A DNA stretch of 5,788 bases from assembly GCA_030636485.1 (NCBI GenBank), contig DAOVWV010000124.1, forward strand, positions 1 to 5,788. Reading direction: 5' to 3'. The notes under the pieces were generated by a model. The model ran no database searches. It was not told where the DNA came from and saw nothing but the letters and a program-made list of their open reading frames with translations. The translations under genes were made by a program, and so were the position numbers. Positions within the stretch are counted from its first letter, which is position 1. Every line of letters starts with the position of its first letter. Positions 1 to 5,300 of this stretch are shown one piece after another. The stretch comes from Methyloprofundus sp. GTDB lineage: Bacteria > Pseudomonadota > Gammaproteobacteria > Methylococcales > Methylomonadaceae.

Positions 1-601
1 GGTGCAGAGCAGCGCCGGTAAGAAATGGCTGAGCAAAGGTGTTTAATAGAGTTGCGCTCAGTAATTCTTGATCAGTCAGTGGAAAGGTATGAAAAAAAAT
101 ACCGTCATAAAGAGACAGCTGTTCGTCCGCTTCTTCCCACAAACTATGGATCAGGGAAATATTTCGTTGCGGGTATTGTTGCTGCCATTGGTGAAATCGC
201 TGCACGCAAGAATCATTGACTTCAATGATGGTATGTGAATTTACCCCTGCCTGCTGTATATAACTCGCTGACACACCACGCCCAAAACCAATTTCCAGTA
301 CATCACCGACAGTGGCGGTCACAATATCTGCCATCGCCTGCATAATGGGGTTTTGCCAGTCTTCCATAATTTCGGCATCGCTTAAAGTGATCTGGCTACG
401 ATCATTAATCAAGCCCAATGATTGACCGGCAACAAACTCGCTAGCTTGGTCATTGAGTGCATTTAGGTCATGTGCAAATTCTTGCATCACTTTATTTAAT
501 AGCCAGTTTTTTTGTTCTAGCCGAGGGGGATTAATAAAGTGTTCGTTATTAATTTGCAGTGCCAGTTCAAAGTCGCTGGTTCTTTTTAATCGTCGTATCA
601 T
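1..601 (-). CDS. GAMT-like class I SAM-dependent methyltransferase (3' end outside window)
   Basis: The first 200 residues are visible; the C-terminus lies beyond the left edge. The fold is a Rossmann-type methyltransferase: motif I VLEIGFGRG (residues 101-109) binds S-adenosylmethionine, and the acidic residue ending strand 2 is E127 in TIIEVND. YDGIFFHTFPL (165-175) is the motif IV region. The stretch WQNPIM, then GDVLEIGFG, IIEVND, LWEEA and YDGIFFHTFPL follows the order and spacing of guanidinoacetate methyltransferase, recalled as WETPYM, GRVLEVGFG, IIECND, LWEDV and FDGILYDTYPL. The two acidic residues that bind the guanidine in GAMT (Glu45 and Asp134, rat numbering) align with Q83 and H171, so guanidinoacetate is an unlikely substrate. 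There are about 40 more N-terminal residues than in GAMT. The ATG at 601 overlaps the upstream stop as ATGA, and a weak GAG core sits at 608-610. Likely a tailoring enzyme on a small molecule or peptide; the substrate is unknown. Confidence 0.85.
   Translation of the reverse strand, partial: MIRRLKRTSDFELALQINNEHFINPPRLEQKNWLLNKVMQEFAHDLNALNDQASEFVAGQSLGLINDRSQITLSDAEIMEDWQNPIMQAMADIVTATVGDVLEIGFGRGVSASYIQQAGVNSHTIIEVNDSCVQRFHQWQQQYPQRNISLIHSLWEEADEQLSLYDGIFFHTFPLTDQELLSATLLNTFAQPFLTGAALH
598..601 (-). other. ATGA stop-start overlap between membrane gene and methyltransferase
   Basis: The membrane-protein stop TGA (600-598) and the methyltransferase start ATG (601-599) share bases. This is the classic arrangement for translational coupling in bacterial operons and argues that both genes are on one leftward transcript. 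It also means that premature termination in the interrupted gene upstream could reduce methyltransferase expression. Confidence 0.9.
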
Positions 602-1272
602 GGCAGGCTCAGGGAATTTAATAACTGTTGACGAATAACTTTTAGTTCAACATTATCATAGAATGTCGTCACTTCCAAAACCGAGAGATTTTTTATAGGC
701 TCTTGCCCAGTATAGGCTTGTTCGGGTTCCAGACTCCAAAACTGGGCGAGGGTACTACAACACTCGATAAAAAACGAGGGCTTAGCTGTGCGTAAGTACG
801 CATTATAATGCGTAAGATAATCACTAAGAAATGCATAAAATTGTGCTGCCTTAATGGCATTATAGACAACCCGCCCGTTACTTTTCTCCAACATAAAAAC
901 ATCACTGGCCGTTTTAAGCGTTTGTAATTTCTGTACTGTCTGAGGGTTTTGAGTAATGCCATAAGGCCCTACCAAACGAGGTTCAGGGCTAATATAACGG
1001 AAATTGGCCATGGTCATAATATCCCCGTAGGGACTAAAAAAATGCGGTGACAGCTTATATTTCTTGCCGCTGACTCCCGTGGCCTGATAACTGTAGGTAT
1101 AACTGAGAGCGGTGTTGTACCAAGCCAGTTGCGCTGGCTCAAGCCACCAGGTCGCAGTAAATATCAGCACTATCGACAGAATAAAACGTAGTGGTGTGAA
1201 CAGTTGCTGAGCAGAATCAATACGCAGTAACAGCAATAATAAGCCCATATTAAAGATAAGCCAGGCCCACAT
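598..1272 (-). CDS. Membrane protein, C-terminal segment (224 aa) of the interrupted gene
   Basis: The frame is open from 1347, upstream of the ATG at 1272, and the codons before that ATG (ASLFHCAVFALYGYS) already look like coding sequence, so the ATG is probably internal. Residues 1-16 complete one membrane helix (MWAWLIFNMGLLLLLL) and about 27-44 form another (LRFILSIVLIFTATWWL). From residue 50 on the protein is soluble: SYTYSYQATGVSGKKYKLSPHFFSPYGD, then MANFRYIS and VGPYGITQNP, then a mainly alpha-helical tail ending LLNSLSLP. This layout, membrane bundle then a soluble tail, fits HTTM-like proteins with an extracytoplasmic C-terminal domain. Its stop codon overlaps the methyltransferase start, so the two were probably translated together. 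Confidence 0.6.
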   Translation of the reverse strand: MWAWLIFNMGLLLLLLRIDSAQQLFTPLRFILSIVLIFTATWWLEPAQLAWYNTALSYTYSYQATGVSGKKYKLSPHFFSPYGDIMTMANFRYISPEPRLVGPYGITQNPQTVQKLQTLKTASDVFMLEKSNGRVVYNAIKAAQFYAFLSDYLTHYNAYLRTAKPSFFIECCSTLAQFWSLEPEQAYTGQEPIKNLSVLEVTTFYDNVELKVIRQQLLNSLSLP

Positions 1273-1621
1273 TGAATAGCCGTATAAGGCAAAAACGGCA
1301 CAATGAAACAGGCTGGCGATTATTAAATTGATGCCGCCAGAAACACACTAAGGCGACTAGCTCAAAGCCCAGTACAAAAATATGCACAGCTTTTTCAAAC
1401 TGAGCGATAAACTGCGCATAACTGACAATCTGTTGCAAATTTAGCGTTGTAAGCCAGCCATGTATATAAGCAGCCAATGGCATATAACGCACCTGATCCA
1501 GTGTATACCAGTCCATTTTAAATTTAAGCCAGCCAGGACTCCAATAGACGGCAGCTATCATACAGCAGCAAAGATAGATAAAATCAATAGAGTGTTGATG
1601 GCGATTAAAGGCATTAAGCAC
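1250..1621 (-). CDS. Membrane protein, middle segment (123 aa, GTG start) of the interrupted gene
   Basis: Opens at a GTG nine codons after the preceding TAA and in the same frame. I see no convincing ribosome site for this GTG, which favours it being internal to a longer gene. Hydrophobic segments lie at about residues 12-28 (FIYLCCCMIAAVYW) and 77-96 (AVHIFVLGFELVALVCFW). Between them, SPGWLKFKMDWYTLDQVRYM resembles the extracytoplasmic loop of HTTM-type proteins. The last 20 residues or so (QPVSLCRFCLIRLFNVGLAYL) are probably out-of-frame translation, because the real continuation appears in the +1 frame from about 1317. This stretch overlaps the next one by 23 bases. Unlikely to be an independent gene. 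Confidence 0.45.
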   Translation of the reverse strand: MLNAFNRHQHSIDFIYLCCCMIAAVYWSPGWLKFKMDWYTLDQVRYMPLAAYIHGWLTTLNLQQIVSYAQFIAQFEKAVHIFVLGFELVALVCFWRHQFNNRQPVSLCRFCLIRLFNVGLAYL

Positions 1622-1648
1622 TAACCAGGCGCAAAATAAGATTAATAC

Positions 1649-2170
1649 TTATAATACATGCTGTAGGGTTCCCCATAAATATCCGCCGAGTGGTACATTC
1701 CACTGCCATATCAATGGTAATAATATGAATAATAATGCAAACACAAACACTGGCCGCCAATAAACCAGAACAATCAACATCAGCAGTAAGAAGCGGTCTA
1801 TATAATACCCTTGGGAAAAATAAAAATTATAAGCCTGTATGGCAAAGCCACCTCCTAATACAATACACAGAAAAGTAATAAAACGACGTAATGCCAAGCT
1901 ATTTTCCAGCTCTGACCAGGCAATAAAAAAGCGACCATAATAAAACCCTATCACTGCACTAAGTGTTAATACACTAGACCCCATCCATCCTAAACGTTGC
2001 AATACGGAAAAAAATAAGATATTTTGCCGGAAACCATGACCACCCAAATGACTGATCAGCAGGTAAGCATGATTAAACAGAATAAACAGACACAATAATG
2101 CGCTCAGGCGATAAATCTGTAGCGCATTATTACTTTTAAATAAACCAGTTAATGTCGTTATATTGTTCAT
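1649..2170 (-). CDS. Membrane protein, N-terminal segment (173 aa) of the interrupted gene
   Basis: Starts at the ATG at 2170 with only a weak purine-rich ribosome site (AAAGA, with GGGA further upstream). It is the first gene of the leftward unit. The protein is almost entirely membrane-embedded: hydrophobic segments at about residues 21-41, 55-78, 95-118 and 126-155, separated by short loops such as HLGGHGFRQN and WSELENSLALRR. There is no catalytic motif I recognise. It ends at TAA right after LWGTLQHVL, and the same frame stays open beyond it into the next stretch, so this is most simply the N-terminal third of a larger protein. If it is a complete protein, it is an unrecognised small integral membrane protein. 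Confidence 0.7.
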   Translation of the reverse strand: MNNITTLTGLFKSNNALQIYRLSALLCLFILFNHAYLLISHLGGHGFRQNILFFSVLQRLGWMGSSVLTLSAVIGFYYGRFFIAWSELENSLALRRFITFLCIVLGGGFAIQAYNFYFSQGYYIDRFLLLMLIVLVYWRPVFVFALLFILLPLIWQWNVPLGGYLWGTLQHVL

Positions 2171-2225
2171 TTTTTCTTTATCCCATTTAAAAACAAGGGA
2201 ATTTTATGGCTTGCTTATGATTTTT

Positions 2226-2231
2226 ATTATA
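2226..2231 (-). promoter_or_regulatory. Candidate -10 box for the leftward unit
   Basis: The minus strand reads TATAAT here, about 55 bases before the ATG at 2170. A -35 at 17-base spacing would be ATGTTT (2249-2254), a poor match to TTGACA, so it would be a weak or activator-dependent sigma-70 promoter. In AT-rich DNA such boxes arise by chance. Confidence 0.3.
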
Positions 2232-2257
2232 CCCATAGATAATCCTAAAAACATCAG

Positions 2258-2289
2258 TTGAACGCTTTATTGTCTATTAATTTTATAAT
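2258..2289 (+). promoter_or_regulatory. Candidate promoter for the NRPS gene
   Basis: TTGAAC (2258-2263, four of six matches to the -35 consensus) precedes a perfect TATAAT (2284-2289) with a 20-base spacer, longer than the usual 16-18. It would put the transcript start near 2296, leaving a leader of about 85 bases. The long spacer suggests weak or regulated use, or that the true -35 is not TTGAAC. Confidence 0.3.
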
Positions 2290-2298
2290 ACGAGACAA
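2270..2298. repeat. Inverted repeat TTGTCT-N17-AGACAA around the -10 box
   Basis: TTGTCT (2270-2275) and AGACAA (2293-2298) are perfect six-base inverted arms with 17 bases between them, and the TATAAT lies inside the spacer. Centre-to-centre spacing of the arms is 23 bases, about two helical turns, as for a dimeric regulator. A match of this length in AT-rich DNA can be coincidence. Confidence 0.3.
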
Positions 2299-2370
2299 AA
2301 TGTATCCCCCCTTTAAATAAACAAATCTATGCTAATATCAACCGAATAATTTAACCGCCCTAACACCAAC

Positions 2371-2373
2371 GAG
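2371..2373 (+). promoter_or_regulatory. Weak ribosome site of the NRPS gene
   Basis: A GAG core (in ACGAGTG) lies seven bases before the ATG at 2381, a normal distance with a minimal match. An in-frame TAA at 2333-2335 and the absence of another in-frame ATG between it and 2381 support this start. The next in-frame ATG (2411) has no better site and would leave only seven residues before the first condensation motif. Confidence 0.5.
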
Positions 2374-2380
2374 TGTAATA

Positions 2381-5300
2381 ATGAATAATGAAAATAATGA
2401 GACACCGATAATGCTAGATAGCTTTCCTTTGTCCTATGCTCAACAACGTTTATGGTTTATGAGGCAACTACAGGGAGAGTCAAATGTTTATAATTTACAA
2501 TGGGCAGTACGCATTAAGGGGGATCTTTCTTTAGATGCTCTGCAATGGAGTTTTAACAAAATCATTGCTCGCCATGAAATATTGCGCACTCGCTTTGCCG
2601 AACAGGCTGGCGAGCCTATACAAGTCATTCATCCTTATCGCGAGGTGCAATTCAAGCTGCTAAACTTAAGCGAACTCCTATTCGAAGAGCGTGAGCGCAC
2701 TATGCAAACGCAGCTAAATAATCTTTCAGCTCAATTATATGACCTGCAAAAAGGGCCTTTATATCGCATTGTATTAATACAAATGCAATCCCAGGAGTAT
2801 GTGTTATTAATTAACTTACATCATATTATTGCCGATGGCTGGTCTGTTGGCATTATTGCTCAAGAGTTACAAGCGCATTACAGTGCCTATCTAAATAAAC
2901 GAGCTACATCCTTAGCAGAACTTGATATCCAATACGCTGATTATGCCTGTTGGCAACGGGAATTATTATCCTCGCAAAAACAGGACATCCACCAGGAATA
3001 CTGGCTACAGCAACTGGCTGATTTGCCTCCTCTCGCTTTACCCACAGATCATACTCGTCCCCAAATAGAAAGTTATCAAGGTAAACAGTTACATTTTCAG
3101 TTACCTGCATCACTCAACAAGCCATTAGCTGACTTTTGCAAACACAACCGAGTCACTGTGTTTATGACCTTATTGGCGAGCTTTCAATTATTATTGCACC
3201 GCTATAGTGGACAGGAAGAGATCGTAACTGGCACTGTCGTTGCTGGGCGTAACCGCTCCGAGCTGGAAGGCTTGATTGGTGTCTTTGTTAACACTCTGGT
3301 ATTACGTAGCGACTTCTCTGCTCAACCCCGTTTTACAGAGTTACTGCAAGGTATAAAAAAGATGGCCTTAGCGGCCTTTGCACACCAGGATTTTCCTTTC
3401 GAAAAGCTGGTAGAAATCCTACAGCCCGAACGGGACATGAGCAAACATCCACTGTTTCAAGTATTGTTTATGTTAGAAAATTCTGCAACGCCTATACTGG
3501 CATTACCGAGTCTTGAACTGGAACCTATCCCCATTAGCACAGAGACTGCCAAATTTGATCTGGCACTGTCCATAAGAGAAGACTCGCAGGGATTACAAGG
3601 AACAATTGAATATAATACCAGCCTTTTTGAACAGACAACGATTGAGCGTATGGCACAACAGTTTCAACAATTGCTGCATAATATATTATTAACACCTGAT
3701 AAAAATATCGCCCATATTGAGTATTTACCTGATATTCAACGCCAGCAATTGCTGTATGACTGGAATCAAACAGCAGAGCCTTATCCCTATCAGAGCACTA
3801 TTCATCAGCTCTTCGAACAACAGGCATTACAGACCCCAGATGCTATCGCTGTCTGGTTTGAACAATCGACGTTAAGTTATACTCAGCTTAATCAACATGC
3901 AAATAACTTAGCCTGGGAACTCATTAATTCAGAAAAAAATCTGGCTGATCAGGTCATTGCCATTTACCTGCCGCGTACACCGGATATTATTGCCGCCATG
4001 CTCGCTATTTTAAAAGTAGGTGCAACATACTTACCGATAGAACTAAGCTATCCAGATAAGCATATACAATTTATGCTGGCAGATGCAGATGTTTGCCGAA
4101 TACTCACGCTTTGCAGCTATGCGCAAAGATTTTCCAGCGACCATGACAAGCTGACATTTTTGGATAAAACCAGACATCATCAACCGGTCTCCAATCCACA
4201 GCAAGATGTTAGCAGCGCACAACTGGCCTATATTTTATACACCTCTGGCTCAACGGGTAGACCCAAAGGTGTCGCGGTAGCACACCGCAATGTTGTCGCG
4301 TTATTGAGTGCGGCCAGTAAGGACTTTACAGATGATGACTTACAGGGTGTATTAGCAGCAACCACATACAGCTTCGACCCATCGGTACTGGAAACCTTTT
4401 TGCCCTTGACTCAGGGGGGGCGCGTTATTCTGGTTGAAAACATTCTCCAGCTGATTGACCTCCCCTACTCGGTACAAGTGAAATGGGTTGCAGGTGTCCC
4501 CTCCTCTATTAGCGAGTTACTTAACAGCACTGCAATACCTGCCAGTGTACAAACCATCTCCATGATTGGTGAGCCATTAAGCCGTGAGCTAGTCGATGCG
4601 CTTTATCAGCAAACGAACGTAAGCAAGGTCATTGATTTATACGGTCCAACTGAAACCACCGTTTACTCGGCTCGTTGCATACGCAGTCCACACCACTCCC
4701 CCTCAATTGGACGACCGATAGCCAATACCCAGCTGTATATTCTTGATGCACAATTACAGCCGGTTGGCATCGGCATCACTGCTGAATTACATATTGCAGG
4801 AGCTGGTGTTAGCCGTGGCTATCTAAACCGTGTCGAATTAAATGCCGAAAAATTTATAACAAATCCATTTACCGCGCATAATAACGGAAAGCTTTATAAA
4901 ACAGGTGACCTAGCACGTTATCTTAGCGATGGTCGCATAGAATTATTAGGGCGCATAGATAATCAAGTCAAAATACGTGGCTACCGGATAGAGCTAGGGG
5001 AAATTACCGAGCGATTGATGCAACATCCCAGTATTCAGAATTGCCACGTGCAAGTGAATGAGTCCGAGGTGACAGGTAAAAAAATACTGGCTTATGTGAT
5101 TATTCGACCACAGAAAAAATTCTTGCAACAGGAAATAATGGCTTTTTTGCAAGTCAGACTACCAGCTCATATGTTACCGTTTGCCATTATATCGCTTAGC
5201 ATATTTCCTAAACTAGCAAATGGCAAACTGGATACAGTCGCTTTGCCATCCGTTGATTTAATAAATAAAACAAAATTAAAGCAAACGGAGCAAGCAGCCA

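Larger units (their letters stand above)
598..2170 (-). pseudogene. Interrupted polytopic membrane protein gene (HTTM-like), one stop plus one frameshift
   Basis: Three open stretches read as one protein of about 523 residues. From the ATG at 2170 the frame runs 173 codons to a TAA (1649-1651). The same frame then continues without another stop through VLILFCAWL into the next stretch, forming a hydrophobic segment across the TAA. Near 1316-1321 the frame must change by +1: after FELVALVCFWRHQFNN the other frame gives ASLFHCAVFALYGYS followed by MWAWLIFNMGLLLLLL, a far better membrane segment than the original frame, which ends 20 codons later. The LFHCAVFALYGYSMWAWLIF pattern, with a histidine opening a helix followed by small-residue turns, recalls HTTM / vitamin K-dependent gamma-carboxylase-like proteins. 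The last 170 residues or so look extracytoplasmic. Either a true pseudogene, sequencing errors, or (less likely) recoding. The family assignment is from memory and moderate. Confidence 0.6.
2171..2380. other. Divergent intergenic control region
   Basis: 210 AT-rich bases lie between the two divergent start codons. I see no open frame of note and no strong hairpin followed by a T run. The region holds a perfect TATAAT on each strand (2284-2289 on +, 2226-2231 on -), an inverted repeat around the rightward TATAAT, and a run of six C at 2306-2311. It presumably drives both transcription units. Confidence 0.75.

Noticed and set aside
25..219. 64-residue open frame on the + strand
   Set aside because: Lies wholly antisense to the methyltransferase, has no family features, and the methyltransferase motifs are clear in the other strand.
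453..638. 61-residue open frame on the + strand
   Set aside because: Antisense to the methyltransferase N-terminus and the end of the membrane gene; low-complexity Ser/Cys-rich composition typical of a shadow.
693..962. 89-residue open frame on the - strand
   Set aside because: Overlaps the soluble tail of the membrane protein in another frame; that tail has the more protein-like sequence and connects to the ATGA overlap.
2171..2380. Possible small RNA, riboswitch or attenuator in the intergenic region
   Set aside because: I see no stable hairpin followed by a T run and no recognisable riboswitch core; the region is short and AT-rich.
2904..3113. 69-residue open frame on the - strand
   Set aside because: Antisense to the condensation domain, whose motifs are continuous through this part.
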